Under the pieces are notes generated by a model. The model was given only the letters and a program-made list of their open reading frames with translations. It had not been told where the DNA came from and did not search any database. The translations under genes were made by a program, and so were the position numbers. DNA of 64,000 bases from Lepas anatifera (taxonomy: Eukaryota > Arthropoda > Thecostraca > Lepadidae), in the NCBI GenBank assembly GCA_034440635.1, contig JAOTON010000391.1, positions 124,001 to 188,000 on the forward strand. The letters are read 5' to 3'. Each line of letters begins with the position of its first letter. Position 1 is the first letter of the stretch. This document shows positions 23,601 to 33,708 of this stretch, piece after piece.

Positions 23601-25346
23601 TAACGGATGTATTAGTGCCCGTGCGGTCACGCCACCAGTCCGTCGCGTGGGTCATCGGCAATTAGCGGAGTGCTCAGTCAGTCCACTTCGGGGGAGGATT
23701 AAACAAAGATGACAGCTGTGTCCAGGGTTAAGAATTTCGCGCTTATCCAGCATTTTCATTCATACAATATCGTACAATGCCTGAACCACAGATTGGTTCC
23801 CTGGATAATGGGAAGGGATAGGTATATGCGTATAGGAATACCATCCAGAGAACGTCCAATTCAAATTTGCAACAAAAAAACATGCGAACGGGGAGTCTGG
23901 CTGTCTAGGTCCAAACTTTGCCCGCCACTGTTTTTTTTTGCTTATGTAAGTTTTGAGGGAAACATTATTTTCGGTGACTGCATTTAAGGTAACCTTACAA
24001 GAAAATCAAGCAGACATCTTCCACAGCCTGTAGGCACATTCGGTGATCACATCTGACGGGCTGGATTCGGAAACCTGAACGTTATTTTAGACGGTGATTT
24101 CTGTACGGTGCAATTATTTCCATACACTGATGAGCGAAACGTTCGAGCGAAACGTCAGCTGTTAATTCGAAATTGTAACTTAACGGAAATTATCTGTGTG
24201 TCCCACCCGAATGCTACTAAATTACCGAACTGTTAGGTGGATGCATAATCACTGGCGTGCACTGCAGTGGAAAATGCACGCGTAAACTTGACACCATCTT
24301 TTGAAGGGATCGGATAAAATTTTAATGACTTGTCCAGACCTGAGCACATTAGACGTGAGGCCACTTAGATAGGATTTTAGTGAAGGCTGTCGCGAGCAGA
24401 TAACGATGCTAGGACTAGATGAGAGGTATCAGCATTGAAGTTGCATAGCATGGACCAGGGCCGGGGTGGAAAGGATTTTCTTTAAAACAATTAACGGCGT
24501 ATCCAATCACCTAATGATGTGAGCATGGCACCCAAATCTCCACGTCTAAGGTGACTTTTCGGCGGTCTCACCACGTCTCGAAAAAGGGGAGGTGGGGCTC
24601 TTCCGCCTCTGATCCAATACGAGCGCCAAAAAGGGGAATATATTTAATGGAGAGGCCGAACTTTCAACGCTTTCCGGCCTCAACAAGATTACGAAATTCT
24701 GCGGAGGGCGAAGCTCCCGGAAAGGTAGCTGTTTTTTTTTCAGAGTGTCCCACGAGGAGGATCCCCCACCGAAGGGTACGGGAGGGAAAAATTTACTAGC
24801 AACATTGTTGTGGGGCTGGCCATTAGGAGGGGGAAATGTATGAATGGTGATTGAAGGAGTGTGCGTGTTTGTTCGAATGGAGATACGAATGCGCTAGTTT
24901 AAGGTCGGTGGGCACCTTGGCCAGAGGTGTGTGGTGCTCTGTGGTGACTCACTTTCAAAAAGGGGGGATAAACCCAGTGAACCCATGAAATACGACCCCG
25001 AAACGTCATCGAAGGGGCCATGCCATATCAGAGGTGGATGGAGAGTCGAACAAAAACCAGTTAGAGCCCCTGAACAGACTGGCCGTCCCACTCTGTTCAG
25101 ACATCAATCAAGGTCCAGGAGGTGACGACCGGACCGGGCGAAAGGTGCGCCGTGCGCATTGAAGAAGAGCTTAAGAAGAGCTTGAGAAGATTCCAGGAGC
25201 AGTGACGACTCTCGCTGATGGGCTGAAGACGGGCGACGGCACCTTCAGTCGGCGTCAACTACATCGGACGGGGGAGGCACACTACGGCGCTGCCGAGCCG
25301 GGGAGCCTCTCGATGTAATGACTGCCACAAAGAAGACGAAGAAGAT
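20631..25346. other. No recognisable gene; GC-rich islands
   Basis: GC-rich segments at 20750-21300 and 22690-23660 carry overlapping open frames on both strands (up to 128 codons) without any domain I recognise. A splice-donor-like CAT|GTGAGTAC at 21286-21293 could end an exon of the plus-strand frame at 21009, but nothing supports a gene. A hammerhead-like motif at 24129-24161 is listed separately. The remaining sequence shows no repeat shared with other parts of the window. Confidence 0.4.
24129..24161 (+). ncRNA. Hammerhead-ribozyme-like motif
   Basis: The sequence has CTGATGA, then a foldable GCGAA-ACG-TTCGAGC hairpin (one bulged A), then GAAAC and GTC. These are the conserved hammerhead core blocks in the right order and spacing, with the very short helix III found in hammerheads of Penelope-like retroelements. 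Helix I pairing with the flanks is not convincing. No RT coding sequence is adjacent. It may be a relic of a Penelope terminal repeat or a chance match. Confidence 0.4.
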
Positions 25347-25835
25347 AAGTCCGGAGGCCGGTGGGATGGCGTTCCCCACCGGACCGGTATGGGCTCCGGC
25401 CCATACTGGCGTAGCCGTCAGGCTATTCCGGTGAAGATGATGATAAGTCCGGAGGCCGGTGGGATGGTGATTCCCACCGGACCGGTATGGGCTCCGGCCC
25501 ATACTGGCGTAGCCGTCAGGCTATTCCGGTGAAGATGATGATAAGTCCGGAGGCCGGTGGGATGGTGATTCCCACCGGACCGGTATGGGCTCCGGCCCGT
25601 ACTGGCGTAGCCGTCAGGCTATTCCGGTGAAGATGAAGATAAGTCCGGAGGCCGGTGGGATGGTGTTCCCCACCGGACCGGTACGGGTGGCAGCTCGTAC
25701 TGGCGTAGCCGTCAGGCTATTCCGGTGAAGATGAATGAGGTGGAGGCCGGGGGAGTGACGACTACTCCCGGACCGGTATGGGTGGCGACCCATATTGGCG
25801 CAATCGACCGAGATTGTTCCCTCAAGAAAGACGAG
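25347..25835. repeat. 98-bp tandem array of covarying hairpins, about 5 units
   Basis: Units start at 25347, 25445, 25543 and 25641 (period exactly 98), with a diverged fifth from about 25737. Each unit folds into three consecutive stems: a CCGGTGGG...CCCACCGG stem, a GTATGGG...CCCATAC stem and a GTAGCC...GGCTAT stem. Variants keep pairing: unit 3 has CCCGTAC (wobble), unit 4 GTACGGG with CTCGTAC, and unit 5 replaces the third stem by CAATC...GATTG and the first by GGGAGT...ACTCCC. A purine-rich GAAGACGAAGAAGATAAG precedes the first unit. Function is unknown. Confidence 0.9.
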
Positions 25836-26654
25836 TCGTAATGACGATTACACTCGATTGTTACGCATTTTATATTTTATAAGGGGGAAACACGGTCGGT
25901 CGCGTCGACGGAGATCGGCCGTGCAGCGGTAGGGCTCGACCGCAAAAATCATGTTTCCCTTTGGATACCACGTCGAGGTTGGGGCGGCCCTGGATCCCAT
26001 CGCTACGCACACTGTATCGATATACGTTTTAACGATGATTAAACATCTGTGCCCATGCAATTTACCTTGGGGGTACGTAGTAGCGGAGGGGATATTTTGA
26101 TATCGGGGACCCCCGATTGCCATCAGTGCGGGCCTTGGCGATTGGGGAGAGCCTACGGAGGTGGGGAGCTCCCTATGTACGATCGACGAGGCGTGCCCCG
26201 CAGGCTTAGGGGTGGAAACTTGGGTTGATGGTTATTTCGGCAGGGAGGAAGTTACATATCAGGCGTGAATTGAGGAGACGTAGTCGGTCCCTGACACCGC
26301 TCCTATGCGGGTTAGTTGGGAAGGAGCGCTCCGGGGCCGGCGGCACTAAGATGTTAATTTACGCAGATATTTATTTGACCTAACGCGAATATTCAAAAAT
26401 CGCCAAAAAGGGGGGGTATACGCATGTTGGCTCATACATTGGGAGCTTATTTGGCTATGTGCATGAAATGGCTCATTGTTTGTTGTACCTGCGTGTCTTA
26501 TGTGTCTCGCTAACGGTCCTGGAGGTGCGCCCAGCTCCTGACCGCATCGCCTGTCTCCCTAAAGTTCCGTAACGGGTGGTGGAGGGAACGGCTACGCACC
26601 AACAACACCGGTGCCAGCCCCACAAGAGCAAGAAAAACCCCGTTTCCCGAGAAA
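25836..26654. other. Unassigned sequence between two tandem arrays
   Basis: No gene recognised. The sequence is moderately GC-rich with several short self-complementary segments. The minus-strand 91-codon open frame at 25848-26123 has no recognisable domain. Confidence 0.4.
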
Positions 26655-28385
26655 CCCCCGTTACAGTAACTGACTTATTCAGTGCCGGTGCCAGTTTACT
26701 GACGCAGTCCAGTCGTAGCTGTCTTGGTCAGTGCCGGTGCCAATTTACGGACGCAGTCCAGTGGTAACTGACTTAGCAAGTGTCGGTGCCAGTTTACGCA
26801 CGGTGCTGGCCAGTGGTAACTGACTTAGTCAGTGCCGGTGCCAGTTTACTGACGCAGTCCAGTGGTAACTGACTTGGCCAGTGCCGGTGCCAATTTACGG
26901 ACGTAGTCCAGTGGTAACTGACTTAGTCAGTGTCGGTGCCAGTTTACGGACAGTGCTGGCCAATGGTAACTGACTTAGTCAGTGTCGGTGCCAGTTTACT
27001 GACGCAGTCCAGTGGTAACTGACACAGTCAGTGCCGGTGCCAGTTTATTGACGCAGTCCAGTGGTAACTGACTGGGTCAGTGCCGGTGCCAGTTTACTGA
27101 CGCAGTCCAGTGGTAACTGACTGAGTCAGTGCCGGTGCCAGTTTACTGACGCAGTCCAGTGGTAACTGACTGGGTCAGTGTCGGTGTCAGTTTACTGACG
27201 CAGTACAGTGGTAACTGACATAGTCAGTGCCGGTGCCAGTTTACTGACGCAGTCCAGTGGTAACTGACTGAGTCATTACCGGTGCCAGTTTACTGACACA
27301 GTCCAGTGGTAACTGACTTAGTGTCGGTGCCAATTTAAGAACGCTGTTGGCCAGTGGTAGCTGACTTAGTCAGTGTCGGTGCCAGTTTACTGACGCAGTC
27401 CAGTGGTAACTGACTTAGTGTCGGTGCCAATTTACGGACGCTGTTGGCCAGTGGTAGCTGACTTAGTCAGTGTCGGTGTCAGTTAACTGACGCAGTCAAT
27501 CAGTGGTAGCTGACTTAGTCAGTGCCGGTGCCAGTTTACTGACACAGTCCAGTGGTAACTGACTTAGTGTCGGTGCCAATTTACGGACGCTGTTGGCCAG
27601 TGGTAGCTGACTTAGTCAGTGTCGGTGCCAGTTTACTGACGCAGTCCAGTGGTAACTGACTTATGTAGTGTCGGTGCCAATTTACGGACGCCGTTGGCCA
27701 GTGGTAGCTGACTTAGTCAGTGTCGGTGTCAGTTAACTGACGCAGTCAATCAGTGGTAGCTGACTTAGTCAGTGCCGGTGCCAGTTTACTGACACAGTCC
27801 AGTGGTAACTGACTTAGTGTCGGTGCCAATTTACGGACGCTGTTGGCCAGTGGTAGCTGACTTAGTCAGTGTCGGTGTCAGTTTACTGACGCAGTCCAGT
27901 GGTAACTGACTGAGTCAGTGTCGGTGTCAGTTTACTGACCCAGTCCAGTGGTAACTGACTTAGTCAGTGCCGGTGCCAGTTTACTGACGCAGTCCAGTGG
28001 TAACTGACTTAGTCAGTGCCGGTGCCATTTTACTGACGCACTCCAGTGGTAACTGACTGAGTCAGTGTCGGTGTCAGTTTACTGACGCAGCCCAGTGGTA
28101 ACTGACTGGGTCAGTGCCGGTGCCAGTTTACTGACGCAGTCCAGTGGTAACTGACTGAGTCAGTGTCGGTGCCAGTTTACTGACGCAGTCCAGTGGTAAC
28201 TGACTTAGTCAGTGCCGGTGCCAGTTTACTGACGCAGTCCAGTGGTAACTGACTGGGTCAGTGTCGGTGCCAGTTTACTGACGCAGTCAATCAGTGGTAG
28301 CTGACTTAGCCAGTGTTGGTGCCAATTTACGGACGCTGCTGGCCAGTAGTAACTGGCTTTGTCAGTGCCGGTGCCAATTTATGGA
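26655..28385 (+). repeat. 49-bp minisatellite, main block of about 35 units
   Basis: Imperfect tandem units of about 49 bp: CAGTGCCGGTGCCAGTTTAC, TGACGCAGTCCAGTGGTAAC, TGACTTAGT. Within the unit, ACTGAC/GTCAGT occurs repeatedly, so each unit is partly self-complementary. A second variant type (TTTACGGACGCTGTTGGCCA) is interspersed at intervals, giving higher-order periodicity around 27300-27900. No reading frame persists through the array. Confidence 0.95.
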
Positions 28386-28579
28386 TGCTGCCAGCCGAGG
28401 CACCTGTACACCTGTACCTCCGGTTCTCTTATTGTAGAAAATCGATCTTAACTCCCGCCCCAGTGACACTCTATCCACCTTCACATCAGTGTTTTGGAAG
28501 CATCTTGATTTCGGTTCCTATGCGAAATAGCGAGCAAAAAACTCAAATTGTGGTAGATAGCCGATAAAAATGAAATTAT

Positions 28580-29115
28580 TTTGGTCAGTTTCGTCTGATA
28601 TGCAGTTTGAGCCAATCGAGGATGTTTATTGCCTCTTGCATCTGATTTGACTGAATGTATAACATAAATTAGGTCAAATATAAAAATTTCCCGACCTAAG
28701 GCCAGTTCAAGGTCACTATTTGGCCTAACATAGCTAATATGCCTATCAATCGACTCACAATGACAATAAACACGGAAATGTACCAAAATAAAAGCACCAG
28801 CACCGTTTCCTGAGATGTTATGGAGCATAGTCTGAGAACCTGATTAATTAGTCCCGGATGAAGCCATTTTGGTCAGTTGCTGGTGTCCCATGAATCTCCA
28901 CTGGAGAAGTACATGCCTGACCCGTGCTTGGCTTGATACCATTCATTGATATAAAAAACGACTGCAATAAAAATCATGTTATGGCAAGTGGTTCTCGGTG
29001 GGACTAATATGTCATACGAATATCAGATGTATAGATTGAAACTGTTTTCATTGGTACCGCTTGAAACATTGTTTTAGGTGAGCTCACTTTACCTGGTCTG
29101 GTGACCTGGCCTGAC
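28580..29115. mobile_element. Eroded relative of the AGGTCA-rich TTAA elements
   Basis: The segment around 28670-28810 aligns loosely with 13070-13150 of element 1 (ATATGCCTATCAATCGACTC then CAATGACAATAA, against CATATCAATCGACTC then CGTGACAATATAA). Several GGTCA/TGACC hexamers occur, including TTCAAGGTCA. Neither TTAA boundary was identified, so the limits are approximate. Confidence 0.5.
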
Positions 29116-29527
29116 ATGACCGGAATTCGATATAATCCGAAAAGTTGTGCAATTGATCGGGGATAAGATGTGCGAAGTACGGCGGGGCTTCTCGAAGCCG
29201 TTGTTTCGTATCGTTCAAAAAAACCGAAGGGATGTGCAATCACCCTCTGTCCCCACTGGAGCGAAGGTTGATTTAGCACTAGGCTCTGGATTAAAGCAAA
29301 GTCTAGCATCTGCTAGAAACAGAGCAGGGAGTCCTGACGTCAAGCAACACACACAAAAATGCCCGGCCTGCGGGTCAACTGTCCGTTAAAATAATCCTTT
29401 ACTTACAGATGAGAGGGATATATGACAATGACAAGCAATTGCACAGCGTTTTCAGGCTGGGTTGAAACTTCCACTTTCCTTCCACATTCAAAACCATAGG
29501 CGAGTACAGAATGTGTAATGGGAACTC

Positions 29528-29686
29528 CAGTGACGGATGCAGGGGAGAGGGGCTAGGGACTCCTCCAGCCCCCTCCCCTCAGATGTCAGAGTGCCTATAG
29601 TAACTGCATGGTCGGACGCTGCTCCAAGGCAATGGCGAGGGAGGCTCGACCCCCTCCCCCGAAATGGAGTCACGGATCCGCCACTC
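29528..29686. mobile_element. Short CAGTG-ended element (family A)
   Basis: The left end reads CAGTGACGGATGCAGGGGAG and the right end GGATCCGCCACTC, an inverted repeat of the same family as 18902-19055 and 50103-50248. It shares the internal segment GGCAATGGCGAGGGAGGCTC with the copy at 50103 (GGCAATGGTGAGGAGGCTC). No target duplication could be matched. Confidence 0.7.
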
Positions 29687-29915
29687 CAGCTAAGCAGGCT
29701 TTCTATCAACAGAAACATGACACGTGTTGGCGGCGTGATGGAAAAGAAATCAATCCTGCGGAAGGGGTGTGCAGACCACAACGCACCAGCACTTCTACTT
29801 TGTATTAGAGAGAGGATGGAAGGAACAATTCGGGTGAACTCCCGCACGGCAATGCGGCGGTGCTCGATGGGGTATCTGAGCTGTTTTACCCCCTCAGGCA
29901 TTCCACGACAGATCG

Positions 29916-32028
29916 GATCCTCGAAAAGAAGCTTGATGCTATGCAATCAGGCTTCCGGCGCGGGCGAGCCACCACTGACAATTTGGTAAAACTAGTCAGT
30001 GACATCCAGAATGGCTTTTACAAAAAGCAGGTAACAATAGCTGCATTCTTAGACATTAAATCGGCGTTCGATCGCGTACAAAAAGACGCCCTTTTATTTA
30101 AATTAAGCAAGCTAGGAATTCGTGGCCACCTTGCAAAATTCCTTGAAAACTTCCTCAAGGACCGAAAATTTAAAGTCCGTTGTGGCACCACATTCTCCTA
30201 CCTGGCAACCCAAGACCAAGGCACACCCCAGGGTAGCGTTCTGTCCCCCACCCTCTTTCTAGTAATGATCAATGATCTCTTCGCCAAAAAGCTACCGCCT
30301 GGAATAAATTACTCCCTTTTTGCGGACGATGTCGCCATTTGGAAAGCCACTGCAATCGATACCAGGCGGTATAATGAACCAGAATTTCAACATGCAACTA
30401 CGCAGTTGCAAGATAATTTAAACGACATCGATAATTGGTGTAGTTTAATGGGTCTATCACTCTCGGCGGAAAAATCATCAGTCGTTGTCTTTGCCAGAGC
30501 GCATTCCAGACACGACCCTCCACGGCTCCAAATTTCGGGTAAACCTATTGAATGCACCAATAGCTTCAAATTCTTGGGCGTCACCCTAGATTCCCGATTG
30601 AGTTTCAATGAGCATATCACCAAAGTCTTCTCTAGCTGTCAAAAGCGAGTCAACATTCTCCGCATGCTCGGCGGCACAGAGTATGGCGGGGATCGAAAGA
30701 CCCTGCTGATGCTCTACAAGTCCCTGATTCGGTCCATTCTCGAATATAATTCGTTCGTTTTTGACTCGACGAACAAGACCAATAAATTAAAGCTAGAGCG
30801 AGTCCAAAATGCCAGTATCCGGGCAGCCACAGGCGCGCTCAGAGAATCCCCCATCACCAGCCTGCTAACTGATAGCGGGCTATGCCCACTGCAGACAAGA
30901 CGCGACGCCCAGCTTATTTCCTACTACATTAAGGTCCAATCCACCGGAAACCACCCGGCAAAACAATGTTTTGCCCATTCCAGACGAGCAAATAAAGCCA
31001 CTCTACAGAAGTGGCCCCCATTTAAGCACAGAGTAGCGAAAACCCTGGAAAGCCTAAATCTTGCACTGCCAGCGACAATAGGCAAACCCCCACTCTCCCG
31101 CTTCTGGACTCGGAAAGAGCCCAAAGTGGAATTTCTTTTCACTTCCCGTAAAACGGACTTCTCAGAGGAAGAAGTCTCCCAGAAATTCCTAGAGTTCCGA
31201 TCTTGTAACGCGGACAAGACCTTTATATTTACAGACGGCTCCAAAATAGGCGAAAAAGTAGGCCTCGGCATCTGAGGGCAAAATATTTGCCTACAGAAAA
31301 GACTTCCGGACAACTGCTCTATCTTCACAGCCGAGGCTGTTGCCATCATAAATGCATTAGCCATAATCAGAACCCAAAATATCAACTCAGCCGTCATCTG
31401 TTCAGACTCTAAATCTGTCCTGCAGGCCGTCAGTAACGTAGTCAATCCCAGCCACCACGTTATAGCAGATATTCAGAAAGGTATCGATGATACCCCTGAT
31501 GTCTCTTTTCTTTGGATCCCGGGCCACTGCAAAATTCAAGGAAATGAAAAGGCCGATGAGCAGGCAAAAAAGTCCCTAGAACTTAGAGAGATCGCACCCT
31601 TAATGTGGTCTGGAGATGATAGCAAAGCTCTCCTCCAGGACAGCATCCGGAAGCAAATTCAAAATAACTGGACCACAAACCACAGCGCCCACCTATTCTA
31701 TATCAAGCCTAACATCGGCTACTGGCCCAGTTCCAACCAAAAGAGTCGCCAGCGCGAGGTTATTCTAACCAGACTCAGAAATGGACACACAAAATTAAAT
31801 GCCTATTGGAACACGGGTACCTGTGGTACCTGCGACGCAATGGAGAATCCCTATCACATTCTCATCGATTGTCCCCAGCACAATACCCATCAGCAACCCA
31901 TGCTAGATTACTGCCGAATCCAAAACATCCCTGTAGACCTAAAAACTCTGCTCGGTAACGACCATCCTGAGCTACTCGAAAAAGTCTTTACATTTCTAAA
32001 GGCCCCTGCGCTAGAGAAGTTTCTATAA
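29916..32028 (+). pseudogene. LINE reverse transcriptase / RNase H, one internal stop
   Basis: The frame is open from the insertion boundary. RT motifs in order: SGFRRGRATTDNL, FLDIKSAFDRV (motif A Asp), TPQGSVLSPTLF, YSLFADDVAIW (catalytic Asp pair), FKFLGVTLD. RNase H begins with FTDGSK near 31240. A TGA at 31273-31275 interrupts, then the same frame continues (CSDSKSVLQ, WIPGHCKIQGNEKADE), and it ends with a C-terminal zinc-like CGTC...H...C motif and stop TAA at 32026-32028. RNase H after the RT points to the I/LOA/R1 group. The endonuclease part is absent. Apart from the one nonsense codon the copy is intact. Confidence 0.93.
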
Positions 32029-32787
32029 ATCACCCCTCCCAGTATATATGATGGAGGGTGCACGGTGCACCCCCAAAGTAGGACTTGCCTATTTTCCAAT
32101 CATAGATAATCCACTGCGAAATTTAAGCAATAGCTGTTTAACCTTTAAATGGTTCATTGTAGGCTAAGGATAGGTTATGTTAGGCTAGCTTTGAAATCAG
32201 GTTAGTTTAGATAGGTTAGATTTCTTCACCGCAGTGATACCTTTCACTGCGGTTCTATGCTAACCACACCTATACTCTTACTAACAATCTAACTATCCTC
32301 TCACACTTCTTTTCTCTGCGCGGCGGCTGCCCAGCCGGAGAGGGGAGCTGCAACTTCACCTCCGGGTTGCAGGGTAAATTCGCGGCACCCTGGCCAGGTG
32401 TTTAGCGCACTTTCTAAAATACGAAATTATTGAGTTAACGGAGGATTTCGAGTAACGTATACAAGCGGACATCAGTAGCTGACACACAAAATTCTAAATT
32501 CTAAATTCTAAATTTAAGGTCTTCAACCACAGAAATAACCTTCGCACTCTGCGGGTCTAAACTTATTAAAAGACCTCCCTTGGCATGGCTATGCCATTGC
32601 CACGACTGTCCATTTGCAAGCTAAAACATCTTGCAACCCATTACTTGAAATAACTCCCATTTCTTTAACAGACTAACGTAGCTTGCCCTCACACAAAATT
32701 CTAAAATTCTCCCACACACTCCTTTAGAGGCGGGCAAAGGTGCTATGCACAGAACGCCTAATAAAAAGCCATAAAGTAAGTAAGTAA
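29916..32787 (+). mobile_element. I-like non-LTR retrotransposon, 5'-truncated, 10-bp TSD
   Basis: The insertion is flanked by CGACAGATCG at 29906-29915 and at 32788-32797, a perfect 10-bp target duplication. It encodes the C-terminal two thirds of a LINE polyprotein and ends in a (GTAA)n tail. The 3' UTR (32029-32787) contains AGGTTA-like repeats near 32170-32220 and the segment found again at 8778-8955. The target is the left member of the inverted repeat pair. The 10-bp duplication and near-intact frame indicate a recent target-primed insertion. Confidence 0.95.
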
Positions 32788-32797
32788 CGACAGATCG

Positions 32798-33235
32798 ACA
32801 AGTGCATAACACCGACCCCCTCCGATTTTCTTGAAAATTGGTAAATGGGGTTATCAGGTGCTCTGAATTCACCTGTCCAATTTTCAGTTCAATCCGATCA
32901 ACGGTTTTTGAGTTATAGCCTCGGGCATTTTAGGATAGTCGCAGGACAAGGGTATTTTCAGCACGCTTACATACCATAAAGAATAAACGAAATTGTGCAT
33001 AACTGTATATCTTTAGAATCCTAATTGTATCACCAACCTAGCCCAATAGCTAGTTTTTGAAAAATTTAAAAATCTCCTTTTCAAAAATTTTTATCAATAA
33101 ATTAATTCAATATTCTATATCGAGCCCAGTTAAAATTTTTTTATTATCTCAAAACGCTGCTACATGTGTTCAAAGTTGATGTGCAAAAAATTAGAGACAG
33201 GTCTTTTTCCAAAATGTCTTAAAATATTATATTTT
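32798..33235 (+). repeat. Inverted repeat pair, left member (inner part)
   Basis: This aligns, inverted, with 45525-45985. Shared blocks include CACCTGTCCAATTTTCAGTT, CGGTTTTTGAGTTATAGCCT and ACCATAAAGAATAAAC. The outer 21 bases of this copy lie at 29895-29915 on the far side of the LINE. No coding sequence. Confidence 0.85.
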
Positions 33236-33708
33236 TCTGGTTATGATCGGAGTATAATTGTCTAATGCATGGTATAAAGGGCTGTTCATATGTGATGTCA
33301 GCGAGAAAAGAGGGGAGGGGTTTGGATCTTTTTTCTGAAGAAGGGGAGGGGTCTGGCTTTCTCTGTTGGGGGGGGTGACAAATCATCGGCTGTCATGGAA
33401 TTGTTTTATTGAACAAGAACTGTGCAGGCCCAGGGTAGTTAAAGAACGGGTACTTTGATGTTTCGTAGTCAATGTTTTGTAGCCACACCCAGTGTCCACC
33501 GCTACCAGCTGCCCTCTATGCACAAATAGAGGCTGCTACGACTACTACCGCCTGGGTTTGTGTTCCAGGTAGAACTCATGGCACGCGATTGAATTGCTAT
33601 ATTAGTACAAATACCGAGTGTGTTTGGTTGGATTGTTTATTTTTACACACGAAAATCAATCATTTCGGCATCCCGATTGCGAAATCACACAATGCATAAA
33701 TGCATAAA
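33236..33708. other. Spacer with a dispersed repeat end
   Basis: At 33270-33370 the segment GGGCTGTTCATATGTGATGTCA, followed by GAAGAAGGGGAGGGGTCTGG, resembles 57385-57480 (GACTGTTCACATATGACGTCA, then GAAGGGGGAGGGTTTTTGGC). I take this as one end of a dispersed element shared by both places. The remainder is unassigned. Confidence 0.5.

Noticed and set aside
25347..25450. HDV-like ribozyme, suggested by GGCCGG and nested hairpins
   Set aside because: The stems are consecutive hairpins. I could not draw the required double pseudoknot.
25245..25502. Minus-strand open frame over the 98-bp repeats
   Set aside because: 98 is not a multiple of three and the variation preserves stems, not codons.
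26576..28567. CRISPR-like regular repeats
   Set aside because: Units are contiguous 49-bp minisatellite copies without unique spacers, in a eukaryotic context.
29860..29915. LINE coding sequence beginning at 29860
   Set aside because: The 10-bp target duplication places the LINE start at 29916. The upstream codons belong to the target repeat and flank.
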